A stretch of DNA of 21,779 bases, taken from NCBI GenBank assembly GCA_003258795.1, contig QHMH01000003.1, positions 1-21,779 of the forward strand. The letters are read 5' to 3'. Within the stretch, counting starts at the first letter, position 1. Every line of letters begins with the position of its first letter. Below are positions 7,449-15,070 of the stretch, piece after piece. A model generated the notes under the pieces. The model was not told the DNA's origin. It was given only the letters and a program-made list of their open reading frames with translations, and ran no database searches. The translations under genes were made by a program, and so were the position numbers. Source of the stretch: Candidatus Melainabacteria bacterium (GTDB lineage Bacteria > Cyanobacteriota > Vampirovibrionia > Gastranaerophilales > Gastranaerophilaceae).

Positions 7449-8261
7449 TTACTCTTTTACTCCACCTTGTAACATATCATTTATGATGTATTTTTTGCCC
7501 ACTAAAAATATCAAAATAGCTGGAAGTGTACAAATAACAGAACAAGCCAATAAATCTCCCCATTGAATAACTTCTCTAAAACTACCCTTAAACACTGCTA
7601 AACCTAAGGGTAAAGTTCTTAAATTGTCACTATTCACTACTATAAGTGGCCACATAAAACTGTTCCACGTTGTAATAAAGGTGAATATAGATAGAGTTGC
7701 AACTGTTGGTAAAGCAATTGGCAACACTATTTTATAAAAGGTTTCAAATATATTACACCCGTCTATTTTAGAGGCTTCTTCTAAATCTTTAGGAAAATTT
7801 AAAAAGAATTGTCTAAACATAAAAACTCCAAATCCTCCAAAAAAGCCTGGTATAATCATTGCCTGATACGTATCTATTAGGTGTAATTCCCTCATTAAAA
7901 AAAATAATGGAATAATGTTTACCTGTGGTGGAATCATCATTGTAACAAGAATAATAAAAAACAAAAGATCACTACCTTTAAATTTTAATCTCGCAAAACC
8001 ATAACCTGCCATAGAGGAAAAAATAACTTGTCCTATTGTAGTGATAACTGCGATTAACAAACTGTTGAAAAAATATCGGGTAATTGGTAATGCGGAAAAT
8101 ATATTTTTATAATTTTCTATTGTTAAAATTTTTTGTTGGTTTGAAAAAAAATCCCCATTTTGAGAAAACGATAAATACAACATAATCAAAAAAGGTAAAA
8201 TCATTGAAAATGCAGTAATAACGAGTATTAAATATCCCAAAAAAATTTTTACATTTTTCAT
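7449..8261 (-). CDS. MalG/UgpE-type carbohydrate ABC transporter permease
   Basis: This is an inner-membrane permease of a binding-protein-dependent sugar importer (CUT1 type). It shows about six hydrophobic helices. The cytoplasmic coupling loop that contacts the ATPase is at residues 161-185 (EEASKIDG followed by KIVLPIALP). The C-terminus ends in GGVKE, a typical tail of the family. At 270 aa it is full length. Such permeases normally pair with a MalF/UgpA-type subunit, a solute-binding protein and an ATPase, yet none is adjacent: both flanking genes run in the opposite direction. Upstream of ATG 8261 there is no strong ribosome binding site; TATTAT sits 7 nt before the start. The sugar transported cannot be named. 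Confidence 0.9.
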   Translation of the reverse strand: MKNVKIFLGYLILVITAFSMILPFLIMLYLSFSQNGDFFSNQQKILTIENYKNIFSALPITRYFFNSLLIAVITTIGQVIFSSMAGYGFARLKFKGSDLLFFIILVTMMIPPQVNIIPLFFLMRELHLIDTYQAMIIPGFFGGFGVFMFRQFFLNFPKDLEEASKIDGCNIFETFYKIVLPIALPTVATLSIFTFITTWNSFMWPLIVVNSDNLRTLPLGLAVFKGSFREVIQWGDLLACSVICTLPAILIFLVGKKYIINDMLQGGVKE

Positions 8262-8268
8262 ATCTCAA

Positions 8269-8274
8269 ATAATA
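8269..8274 (-). promoter_or_regulatory. Possible leaderless -10 box for the permease gene
   Basis: TATTAT on the minus strand lies seven bases before the ATG at 8261, close to the six-base spacing at comF, ylxR and the RhuM gene. A weak GAG lies between, so a short ribosome binding site cannot be excluded. Confidence 0.35.
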
Positions 8275-8350
8275 GCATAAACTTTTTTAACATTTGTAAA
8301 TATTAAACTGATATTTACCTTTTGCTATGGTTTTGTAAGGTTTTTGATAT

Positions 8351-8356
8351 TATAAT
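8351..8356 (+). promoter_or_regulatory. -10 box for the bamA operon
   Basis: Perfect TATAAT in the 154-nt divergent gap between the permease gene and bamA, giving a leader of about 50 nt. No convincing -35. The rest of the gap holds no gene. Confidence 0.4.
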
Positions 8357-8415
8357 TCTATTGAGGAAGCCAGAAGGTACAGTTATTTATTAAATTTTTT
8401 ATATATACGATCGGA

Positions 8416-10311
8416 ATGAAAAGATTTTTAATTATAAACTTATTAGCAATTTTGCTTGGAGTCATGCCTGTTTTTTCAGAAGAAACAGGGGGTTTGTCTT
8501 CTGTAAACTCAAATCTAAATTCACAAAAAAGTCAAAATACTGCATCTAATTCTGAACATAAAGCTGTATACATAAAAGATATTGAAATAGAAGGAACAAA
8601 TCTTGTAAAACCTGAAGATATTGCTAATATAATGCAATTAAGAAGAGGTGATTCCTTTGATAGAGATATCATACAAACTGATCTAAAAAACATTTACCGT
8701 ACTGGCTTTTTCTCTGAAAGAATGAAGGCTGTTCCTATTGAAAACAATGATGGTTCTATTACTCTCAAAATAGTTCTTGAAGAAAATACACCAATCACGG
8801 ATTTTACTATTGATGGAAACAGCGTAATTTCTGATGATGAAATAATGACTTTTTTAGAACCCCTTGTTGGCAAACCTCAAAACATTGAAAACATCAATTC
8901 TTCAATAGAAAAGATTCAAGAATATTACTCTTCTAAAGGTTATATTCTTGCAAGAATAGATTCTTTTTACGATGATCCTGATGGAACTGTAAATATCCAC
9001 CTTAATGAGGGAGAAATCGATAGAATCTTAATTTCTGGAAACCAAAAAACAAAAGATTATATTGTTGCAAGAAACATTTTAACTGAAGCAGGAAGTATTT
9101 ATAATGAAAATCAAATAAGAGAAGATTTAGTTAGACTATATGCAACTCAAGCATTCAAAGATGTTAAAAGAGAAATTGAACCATCAGAAAGAGATCCAGA
9201 AAAATATGACGTAACCATAATGGTTGAGGAGCAAAGATCCGCTTCCGTTTCTGTTGGGGCTGGACTTGATACCTCAACGGGTGTTTTTGGTTCTGCTGGG
9301 ATATCAGATAACAACTTTAGAGGTTTAAATCAACGTGTAGGTTTGAATTTTATGGTTGGTTCTGGTGTTGTAATGAGTGACTCTTCAGTGTTGAACAGAA
9401 TGAATTTACAAGCTGAGTTGAACTTTTTCGAACCTTATTTTATAAACGCAGACAATTCTCTAATGGGTAAAATTTTCTTCAGAGATTTTGGTAGTTACCA
9501 AATTCCGTTAGCAATTGAACAAAGATTCGGTGCTGATGTTACAGTTGCACATAAAGTAAAATCAAATAGCCACTTAACAAGCACTTTCACATTGGGTTTA
9601 GAAAATGTAAGACTTAAAGAAGGTGGAGAAAGTGAAATAAATTCTTTATTCAATAAATATAACATCCCGATTGCAGAACGTGCCAAACAACTTGATGGAG
9701 GGTTATTCTTAACCTTTAGCCCAGGTTTAACATACGATACTCGTGATACCTTAATCAATCCAAGACATGGGGTAATTGCGAATGTTAGATTTGATGAAGC
9801 AATAAATGTAAAAAGCACTGATACAAGCTATGGAAAACTTACAGGATATATTAAACGATATGTTCCTATTGGTAAAAAATCATCATTGTCTTTCTTGGCA
9901 AGAGCTGGCGGAAAAACATGGGGAGAAATGCCTGAAGTTATGGCCTTTCGTTTAGGTGGACCTTACTCTATTCGTGGATATAAAATGAGTGGAGTTGGTA
10001 CAGGTAATGCCTTTGCGATGGGTTCTGCAGAACTTGCAGTTCCGGTTCCGTTCCTTGATAGACTTAAAATTAACTTTACTGACAACATCAGACTTACGGC
10101 ATTTGTTGATGCTGGAAAGATTTTTGGACCAACAATTACAGATCGTATTTATGACAGACCTCTACAAGCAATTGTTGCAGGGGTTGGGATAAAGGTTTAC
10201 GTTCCTGGTCTTGGCCCATTATCTGTTGATTATGGTATTCCTCTTACTAATCCAGGAGAAAACGGTAGCAAGGGCTATTTCACTTTTGGAATTGGTGATA
10301 TGATGTATTAA
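8416..10311 (+). CDS. bamA: BamA/Omp85 outer-membrane protein assembly factor
   Basis: BamA inserts beta-barrel proteins into the outer membrane. An N-terminal signal peptide (MKRFLIINLLAILLGVMPVF) is followed by a Ser/Asn-rich linker. Three POTRA domains follow at about 51-128, 129-203 and 204-273, then a 16-strand-type barrel from about 280 to 631. The barrel contains the loop-6 hallmark Ser-Ile-Arg-Gly-Tyr and ends in an aromatic residue (DMMY). Three POTRA domains, rather than the proteobacterial five, is the arrangement known from cyanobacterial Omp85. The ATG has no good Shine-Dalgarno, but the signal peptide begins exactly there. It is the first gene of an operon and is followed after 19 nt by the Skp-like gene, its functional partner. 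Confidence 0.95.
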   Translation: MKRFLIINLLAILLGVMPVFSEETGGLSSVNSNLNSQKSQNTASNSEHKAVYIKDIEIEGTNLVKPEDIANIMQLRRGDSFDRDIIQTDLKNIYRTGFFSERMKAVPIENNDGSITLKIVLEENTPITDFTIDGNSVISDDEIMTFLEPLVGKPQNIENINSSIEKIQEYYSSKGYILARIDSFYDDPDGTVNIHLNEGEIDRILISGNQKTKDYIVARNILTEAGSIYNENQIREDLVRLYATQAFKDVKREIEPSERDPEKYDVTIMVEEQRSASVSVGAGLDTSTGVFGSAGISDNNFRGLNQRVGLNFMVGSGVVMSDSSVLNRMNLQAELNFFEPYFINADNSLMGKIFFRDFGSYQIPLAIEQRFGADVTVAHKVKSNSHLTSTFTLGLENVRLKEGGESEINSLFNKYNIPIAERAKQLDGGLFLTFSPGLTYDTRDTLINPRHGVIANVRFDEAINVKSTDTSYGKLTGYIKRYVPIGKKSSLSFLARAGGKTWGEMPEVMAFRLGGPYSIRGYKMSGVGTGNAFAMGSAELAVPVPFLDRLKINFTDNIRLTAFVDAGKIFGPTITDRIYDRPLQAIVAGVGIKVYVPGLGPLSVDYGIPLTNPGENGSKGYFTFGIGDMMY

Positions 10312-10330
10312 AAATAAAAAGGAGATAAAA

Positions 10331-10786
10331 ATGAAAAATATTTTAAAAACAGTTATCGCTGGATTTCTTATTACTACAATGACATCAACAACAGTTTTTG
10401 CCGCAGGTATTGGATATATTGATTACAAAAAAATTCAAGATAATTATTCACTTGCAAAAACTGCTGCAAAGTTAATTGATAACAAAAGTTTAGAACTTCA
10501 ACAATATCTTGTTGATAAAGAAAAACAATATAAGGCCTTAGATACACCTTTAAAAAAACAAAATTTTGAAGAAAAAACAACAAAAGAATTTAAAGCTAAA
10601 CAAGAAGCTTTCGCAAAACTAAAAATACAAAAAGAAACTGAAATTTACGATAAGATTCAAGAAGCTACTAATCAAGTTTTAATTGAACAAAAACTCGATG
10701 CTATTTTTGATTATAGAGTTATTTTTGTTGGCGGAACTGACGTTACAAATTTAGTTTTAAATAAATTGAATAATGTAAAAAAATAA
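10331..10786 (+). CDS. Skp/OmpH-family periplasmic chaperone
   Basis: Skp-like chaperones hold unfolded outer-membrane proteins in the periplasm and deliver them to BamA. The 151-aa product has a signal peptide with likely cleavage after VFA (residue 24). The family's opening strand (GIGYIDYKKIQ) comes next. A long Lys/Glu/Gln-rich helical hairpin at about 45-120 follows, and then a closing strand (YRVIFVGGTDVT). This is the usual order and size. AAGGAG stands just before the ATG. The gene lies 19 nt behind bamA, the classical bamA-skp order. The next gene begins 12 nt later, so all are probably co-transcribed. Confidence 0.88.
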   Translation: MKNILKTVIAGFLITTMTSTTVFAAGIGYIDYKKIQDNYSLAKTAAKLIDNKSLELQQYLVDKEKQYKALDTPLKKQNFEEKTTKEFKAKQEAFAKLKIQKETEIYDKIQEATNQVLIEQKLDAIFDYRVIFVGGTDVTNLVLNKLNNVKK

Positions 10787-10798
10787 GGATAATAGAAA

Positions 10799-12259
10799 TT
10801 GAAAATCAAATATGCTATAAAATCTGTTCCCAGTGATGATACACAAGCCTTAGAAGACTTACTTAATAAAATGTCTAACGAAGGATGGGATTTGTATACT
10901 ATGCAGGAAATAGAAACTGAGGATGGCTTTGTATTCAATTGCATTTTTACAAGTGAATTAAAGTTAAATAATCAAGACAAAGAAGAGGATATTTTAAATA
11001 TAAAGGCTTTTCGTTCCCAAATGGAAAAGATTTTGTACTCAAGTCAATCTCCATATTTTTCTTGTAAAGAAATCCAAGAAAAAATAAAACAAGAAAGACA
11101 AAAAATAAAAGATATAAAACTTAAACTTGAGGAACAATCGGAATTTCCTGTATCAAAAAATAGACAAAAATTAAATGATGAAATGTCTGAGAGCATAAAG
11201 AAACTTGATGATTTAAGACAACTTTTAATAAAAACAATATCTCCATCTCCACTATATTCCAAGATTAAACAAGACAAGTTAACTATATCTTTGGGAGAAG
11301 AAATATTAGACATTGTTAATCCTGACTTGGGTGCAGAATTGATAGCAGAAACAGTAAAAACCAGAGAAAGAATTACTGAAAGATTAGGCTACGTTATTCC
11401 TAAAATTGTCTTTGAAGATGATTATGATCTCGACCCTTATGAATTTTCAATAAAAATAAGAGGATTAGAAGTCGTAAAATCTGCAATTTGTCCAAATTGT
11501 GCTGCTTTTTTTGAAAATGATTTGGGCACCAAAAAGAAAAGAAAAAACGTTACAGTAGATGAAATAACTGGCAAGGAAGTTATTTGGATTGAAAGCTCAA
11601 AAACAAAGGATTTTTGGGAGAAAGGATTGAGTTGTGCTGAATACATTTCTCGATTACTTGAGTATGTTGTTATACAGCATATTGACGAGCTTTTCGACTA
11701 TAATGACGTTAACAAATACATAGAAATTGTCAGTGAACAAAACTCATTTCTCTGTGATAACATAATTCCAGATTTCGTATCAATTAGCGATTTAAAATAC
11801 ATTTTAACTAATCTTTTAAAAGAAGAGGTGTCAATCAAAGATATCGTTTATATTTTTGAAAAGATAAATGACTATGCAGAAGACTCCTTAAAAGAAGATT
11901 TAATAGATAAAATAAGATTCTCATTATCTCCTTATATATGCAAAAATATAGCAGGAGACGATTATGTTATAAATGTTTTTGATTTATCTGAAAAAACAAA
12001 CAAACTACTTTTTTCAGACCTTGAGGATGAAACCTGTGTTATAAAAATTGAAGAAAAGATTGTAAATAAGCTTAAGAAGAATATATTAAAAAAAGCTGCA
12101 GAATACGATATTGCACAAAATGAAATAATTATCTTAGCGCCAAGTGAAATTAGGAGAATGCTCTTTTTAGTACTTTCTCAAATCCTTCCAATGCCTAAAG
12201 TTATTTCTAAAGATGAAATATCAAGTGGCTATGTAATAAATGTTTTAGATGAGATATAA
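10799..12259 (+). CDS. Soluble FlhA C-terminal-domain protein with DUF4177-like N-terminus
   Basis: The start is TTG at 10799. Residues 1-50 (KYAIKSV, a helix, then SNEGWDLYTM) resemble a DUF4177-type domain. Residues about 65-145 are Lys/Glu-rich and probably coiled coil. Residues about 155-486 match the cytoplasmic domain of FlhA, the flagellar/type III export-gate protein. Landmarks are RERITERLGYVIPKI, YEFSIKIRGLEV, VIWIES, IPDFVSISDLKYILTNLLKEEVSIKDI and a closing segment IIILAPSEIRRMLFLVLSQ. The N-terminal membrane channel of FlhA is missing altogether. The Pro-Ala-Phe-Gly region is replaced by Cys231-Pro-Asn-Cys234 and a lysine-rich insert. The protein is therefore soluble. Position third in the bamA operon (12 nt behind the Skp gene, 9 nt before the dehydrogenase) suggests an envelope-linked role. 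The FlhA relation is my reading from motif order; the function is unknown. Confidence 0.72.
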   Translation: MKIKYAIKSVPSDDTQALEDLLNKMSNEGWDLYTMQEIETEDGFVFNCIFTSELKLNNQDKEEDILNIKAFRSQMEKILYSSQSPYFSCKEIQEKIKQERQKIKDIKLKLEEQSEFPVSKNRQKLNDEMSESIKKLDDLRQLLIKTISPSPLYSKIKQDKLTISLGEEILDIVNPDLGAELIAETVKTRERITERLGYVIPKIVFEDDYDLDPYEFSIKIRGLEVVKSAICPNCAAFFENDLGTKKKRKNVTVDEITGKEVIWIESSKTKDFWEKGLSCAEYISRLLEYVVIQHIDELFDYNDVNKYIEIVSEQNSFLCDNIIPDFVSISDLKYILTNLLKEEVSIKDIVYIFEKINDYAEDSLKEDLIDKIRFSLSPYICKNIAGDDYVINVFDLSEKTNKLLFSDLEDETCVIKIEEKIVNKLKKNILKKAAEYDIAQNEIIILAPSEIRRMLFLVLSQILPMPKVISKDEISSGYVINVLDEI

Positions 12260-12268
12260 GGTGAAAAA

Positions 12269-13228
12269 ATGAAAGCTGTAGTATTTGATAAAGAATTAAA
12301 AATTGACAACGATTATAAAAAACCAATACCCAAAAAAGGAGAAGCTTTAATAAAAATTTCTCTTGCAGGAATATGCAATACCGATTTTGAAATAACAAAA
12401 GGTTATATGGGTTATAAAGGAATTTTGGGTCATGAATTTGTTGGAGTTGTAGAGGAAATAAATGACGACGATAAGAGTTTGCTTGGTAAAAGAGTTGTTG
12501 GCGAAATAAGCAATGCATGCGAAAACTGTGAAATGTGTCATAGGGGGCTTCAAAGACACTGTACAAACAGAGAAACCATTGGTATATGGCGAAAAGATGG
12601 ATGTTTTGCAGAATATCTTACATGGACAATCAAAGATCTTTTAGAAGTGCCTGAGAATGTTAGCGACGAACAGGCAGTCTTTACAGAACCTCTTGCTGCT
12701 GGCTTGGAAATTCTTGAACAACTTCACATTCAACCCATTGAAAAACTTATTATATTAGGAGATGGAAAACTTGGATTAACAACAGCATTAGCGTTAAACG
12801 CTTGTAATATTGATGTAACGTTGGTTGGAAAGCATGAAAATAAATTGGAAATTGCTAAAAACCAAGGAGTAAAAACAATTCTTTTAAACGATTTTGAAAT
12901 AAAAAAAGAGTGGGATTTTGTGGTAGAAGCAACAGGTTCAGTTTCTGGTTTTGAAACTGCACTTGCACTTACAAAACCAAGAGGGACTCTTATCTTGAAA
13001 AGTACCGTTGCTGCATCAAAGGAATTTAATCTTTCACCGATAGTTATAGATGAAATAAGAGTGCAAGGCTCTCGCTGTGGGAGATTTGCACCTGCATTGA
13101 GACTTTTAAAATCAGAAAAAGTAGATTTTAAACCTTTAATTTCTGGCATATATTCAATAGATGAAGCAATTAAAGCTTTTGATAGAAACAAAGAAAAAGA
13201 TTCTATAAAAGTTCTTATAAAATTTTAA
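12269..13228 (+). CDS. Zinc-dependent medium-chain alcohol dehydrogenase
   Basis: This is an NAD(P)-dependent oxidoreductase of the MDR family. The catalytic zinc ligands are Cys36 (in AGICNTD), His55 and Glu56 (in GHE). The structural zinc site is Cys84, Cys87, Cys90 and Cys98, with the classical spacing. The Rossmann loop is Gly-Asp-Gly-Lys-Leu-Gly. At 319 aa it is slightly shorter than typical members (about 340-350). The substrate is not readable; relatives oxidise alcohols, polyols or threonine. AAGGTG stands before the ATG, and its AAGG overlaps the stop of the FlhA-like gene. This makes it the last gene of the bamA operon. It ends 9 nt from the convergent basic-protein gene. Confidence 0.9.
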   Translation: MKAVVFDKELKIDNDYKKPIPKKGEALIKISLAGICNTDFEITKGYMGYKGILGHEFVGVVEEINDDDKSLLGKRVVGEISNACENCEMCHRGLQRHCTNRETIGIWRKDGCFAEYLTWTIKDLLEVPENVSDEQAVFTEPLAAGLEILEQLHIQPIEKLIILGDGKLGLTTALALNACNIDVTLVGKHENKLEIAKNQGVKTILLNDFEIKKEWDFVVEATGSVSGFETALALTKPRGTLILKSTVAASKEFNLSPIVIDEIRVQGSRCGRFAPALRLLKSEKVDFKPLISGIYSIDEAIKAFDRNKEKDSIKVLIKF

Positions 13229-13237
13229 ACCAAAACT

Positions 13238-13681
13238 CTACTGCGGTTGATTTTTTGTTTTAGCAACAGTGTTTAAAACTTTTGCTGCGATTACACCTAC
13301 TGCAGCCACGGCTGTGGCTACCTTAAGTCCTTTTGGTAGTTTTTTTATTGACTTCTTACATTTATTTAAAAATTTTCCGACAGCAGTTTTTTTAAGTTTT
13401 GAAGTTTTTCTCTTCACATATTTGGAAGCCTTTTTACAACCAGTGACTGTATTTGAAGCCACTATCAAAGCTGTTGCGCCCAAAATACCTGCACCCAAAG
13501 CTTTTTTTGTAGTTATTTTTGATGAGGTATATGAATCCCTTGCAACACCAGTGTTAAACCTGCTGACACCATATGGATTTGTGTAATATTTGTTACATCC
13601 TAATGTATTTGCATACACATCATAACCAATTATATTATTGGATGCTAAAGTGTTCAAAGTCCCTGATAACATTGTGTTCAT
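13238..13681 (-). CDS. Lysine-rich small protein with two hydrophobic segments
   Basis: I do not recognise this 147-aa protein. GAGG six bases before the ATG supports the start. Residues 1-55 are polar, with Asn, Tyr and Ser. Two Ala/Gly/Val-rich hydrophobic segments (KKALGAGILGATALIVAS and GLKVATAVAAVGVIAAKV) flank a strongly basic stretch with repeated Lys pairs and two Cys residues. The two hydrophobic segments resemble one another, which suggests internal duplication. Overall charge is very positive. It could be a membrane-active peptide, a membrane-anchored nucleic-acid binder or a structural protein. It is divergent from the acidic repeat-protein gene. An overlapping plus-strand frame at 13269-13586 has no ribosome binding site and is a shadow. 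Confidence 0.65.
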   Translation of the reverse strand: MNTMLSGTLNTLASNNIIGYDVYANTLGCNKYYTNPYGVSRFNTGVARDSYTSSKITTKKALGAGILGATALIVASNTVTGCKKASKYVKRKTSKLKKTAVGKFLNKCKKSIKKLPKGLKVATAVAAVGVIAAKVLNTVAKTKNQPQ

Positions 13682-13717
13682 AATAACCTCGTTATATCAA
13701 TAACCCATGTTTATAAA

Positions 13718-13735
13718 GTATTATTTGAATAAATA
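13718..13735. promoter_or_regulatory. Palindrome between the divergent small genes
   Basis: ATTATTT and AAATAAT form perfect 7-base arms around GAAT, in the 171-nt gap between the basic-protein and repeat-protein genes. It could be an operator shared by both, or a chance AT-rich palindrome. Confidence 0.25.
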
Positions 13736-13792
13736 ATTGCCCTGATTTTTATAATAGATTAAGAATTGTAACAGTTTTTTTTACATGCGATT

Positions 13793-13821
13793 TTGAAGGT
13801 TTGTTTTTGTTTTTATATATA
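13793..13821 (+). promoter_or_regulatory. Promoter of the acidic repeat-protein gene
   Basis: TTGAAG at 13793-13798 and TATATA at 13816-13821 are separated by exactly 17 bases. They are followed by the ribosome binding site AGGAG at 13839-13843. The implied leader is about 25 nt. A second TATAAT at 13750-13755 is an alternative with a longer leader. Confidence 0.45.
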
Positions 13822-13852
13822 TGTAAGTGATAAAAGTTAGGAGAGTTTGGCA

Positions 13853-14197
13853 ATGGCAATGAGTTTTAATGCAGCAGTTCTTGCAGGCGGAGCAGGAGCT
13901 AAAAATGCAGACAATTTAGGATTATCCGCAAATCAAAACAATTCTCAAGGAGAACAAACAACAAGTTTACTTTCTGCTGATTTGAGTGATACTTACTCTT
14001 TCTCTGGAAACACAGTTGCAATGGGCGCTGAAACCGCTGGTTCTGTTGCTTATGATGTTGAAACTGCTGGTTCTATTGCAATGGGTGTAGAAACAGCTGG
14101 AACAGTTGCAATGGGCGCTGAAACCGCTGGTTCTGTTGCTTTTGACTTTGGCAGCTACTCAGATGGCGGAAGCTCTGATTCTGGTTTCGTTTGCTAA
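13853..14197 (+). CDS. Acidic tandem-repeat protein with C-terminal Cys
   Basis: The protein has about 114 residues and no recognised family. AGGAG at 13839-13843 favours ATG 13853 over a TTG six bases earlier; a further ATG lies at 13859. Residues 1-50 are Ala/Gly/Asn/Ser-rich. Four 10-residue repeats follow, with the consensus [VI]A[MY][GD][AV]ETAG[ST], plus a partial fifth. The tail is Ser/Gly/Asp-rich and ends SGFVC with a terminal cysteine. There is almost no positive charge, no signal peptide and no membrane segment. The layout (Gly/Ala leader, repeats, Ser/Gly/Cys tail) is compatible with a structural or secreted protein, or with a modified-peptide precursor, but no modifying enzyme is nearby. 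A strong terminator ends the unit. Confidence 0.65.
   Translation: MAMSFNAAVLAGGAGAKNADNLGLSANQNNSQGEQTTSLLSADLSDTYSFSGNTVAMGAETAGSVAYDVETAGSIAMGVETAGTVAMGAETAGSVAFDFGSYSDGGSSDSGFVC
14015..14134 (+). repeat. Four 30-bp tandem repeats inside the acidic-protein gene
   Basis: Units start at 14015, 14045, 14075 and 14105, and a partial fifth begins at 14135. Units 1 and 4 are identical over 30 bases while 2 and 3 differ from them, so a 90-bp step duplicated recently. The unit length keeps the reading frame, encoding ten residues. Confidence 0.92.
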
Positions 14198-14257
14198 TAT
14201 TCAAGCGTAGACTGATTTAGGGACACTTTTAAAGATTTAAACTCAAAGCCAAAAAAC

Positions 14258-14297
14258 TAAAAACGGGCAGCCGTAAGGGTGTCCGTTTATTTTTTTT
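14258..14297 (+). terminator. Strong intrinsic terminator, probably bidirectional
   Basis: AAACGGGCA (14261-14269) pairs with TGTCCGTTT (14280-14288) with one G-T wobble. A run of eight T bases follows immediately. A-rich sequence on the left gives a T-rich run on the other strand, so it can end both the acidic repeat gene and the thyX operon. The rest of the 14198-14362 gap holds no gene. Confidence 0.85.
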
Positions 14298-14362
14298 AGG
14301 TTAATTTTTTATAAAAATAAGTATTTTTTTTACTTTTGGAAGGTTTTTAGGTTTAAAAATTT

Positions 14363-15067
14363 TTAAACTTTTTCAAATTTTGGATTTCTTCCGCAAGACT
14401 TGTCTTCCTCGCAAAAGCCCGTCCTGTCGCATTTTGGGACTAAATATTTTTTTAACCACGGCTCTTCTTTTACCAATTCGTCGCACATCATTTTTACCAT
14501 TGTACGGATTTCATATTGTGCTCTTGCACATAATCGTAAATTTGAGATATGTATCATCTCTCTGAGGTTCAAACTCGCCACCAGAGAGGATGTAGCGGCA
14601 TTTGGAAGTACAAATCTTGCATCTTCTGCTGGTATTCCGGCCTCCACGAATTCAAGGTATTTTTGTCCAATTTCTTCCATAAATTGTCTATATTTTTCTC
14701 TTAATTGGTCATTTTTGTCTATAGTTGGTGGAATTATGTAATCAAACGCTCCTTTTTCTTTAACATAGCGTTGAGATTTTTGTGAAAAAGACATGTGACG
14801 ATGTCTTACGAGTTGATGAGTACATGCTCTTGACACATTTGAAATCGCAAAACTTACTTGAATATGTTCTATTGTTGAAAAATGTCCAGAAGAAATTACA
14901 CGTTCAACGAGTTTTAGCATTTTTTCTTCATCGGTTGCTTTTTCATAAATTTCAGATGGTGATTCTGCACTGTAACATGTTCTGCATGCAGTGTAAATTG
15001 TTCTTAAGATATTATCTGGTTTTGAAATCAATTTTACAATTGGTTTGTTGTTCACAGCTTCCCTCAC
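14363..15067 (-). CDS. thyX: Flavin-dependent thymidylate synthase ThyX
   Basis: ThyX makes dTMP from dUMP using FAD, NADPH and methylene-tetrahydrofolate. The signature Arg88-His-Arg90, Ser93, Ser98 and Arg100 (RHRHMSFSQKSQR) is intact. The preceding helix SSGHFSTIEHIQVSFAI is typical, as is the C-terminal LRLCARAQYEIR region. The 234-aa length is normal. The start is GTG at 15067. It is set by GGAGG seven bases upstream, which lies within the last codons of the HicB-like gene only 3 nt away, so translation is probably coupled. A cysteine-rich tail (CDRTGFCEEDKSCG) extends past the core. It is last in the operon. Confidence 0.96.
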   Translation of the reverse strand: MREAVNNKPIVKLISKPDNILRTIYTACRTCYSAESPSEIYEKATDEEKMLKLVERVISSGHFSTIEHIQVSFAISNVSRACTHQLVRHRHMSFSQKSQRYVKEKGAFDYIIPPTIDKNDQLREKYRQFMEEIGQKYLEFVEAGIPAEDARFVLPNAATSSLVASLNLREMIHISNLRLCARAQYEIRTMVKMMCDELVKEEPWLKKYLVPKCDRTGFCEEDKSCGRNPKFEKV

Positions 15068-15070
15068 TTT

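Noticed and set aside
13269..13586. Plus-strand frame opposite the basic small protein
   Set aside because: Its composition mirrors the Lys/Ala codons of the minus-strand gene, and only the minus frame has a proper GAGG site before ATG.
14015..14134. CRISPR-like array
   Set aside because: The 30-bp units are contiguous without spacers and lie in frame in a protein gene.
14351..14368. Terminator at the thyX stop codon
   Set aside because: GTTTAAAAA/TTTTTAAAC is a perfect palindrome but all A/T except the ends, so it would be a poor stem; the GC-rich hairpin at 14258-14297 explains termination better.
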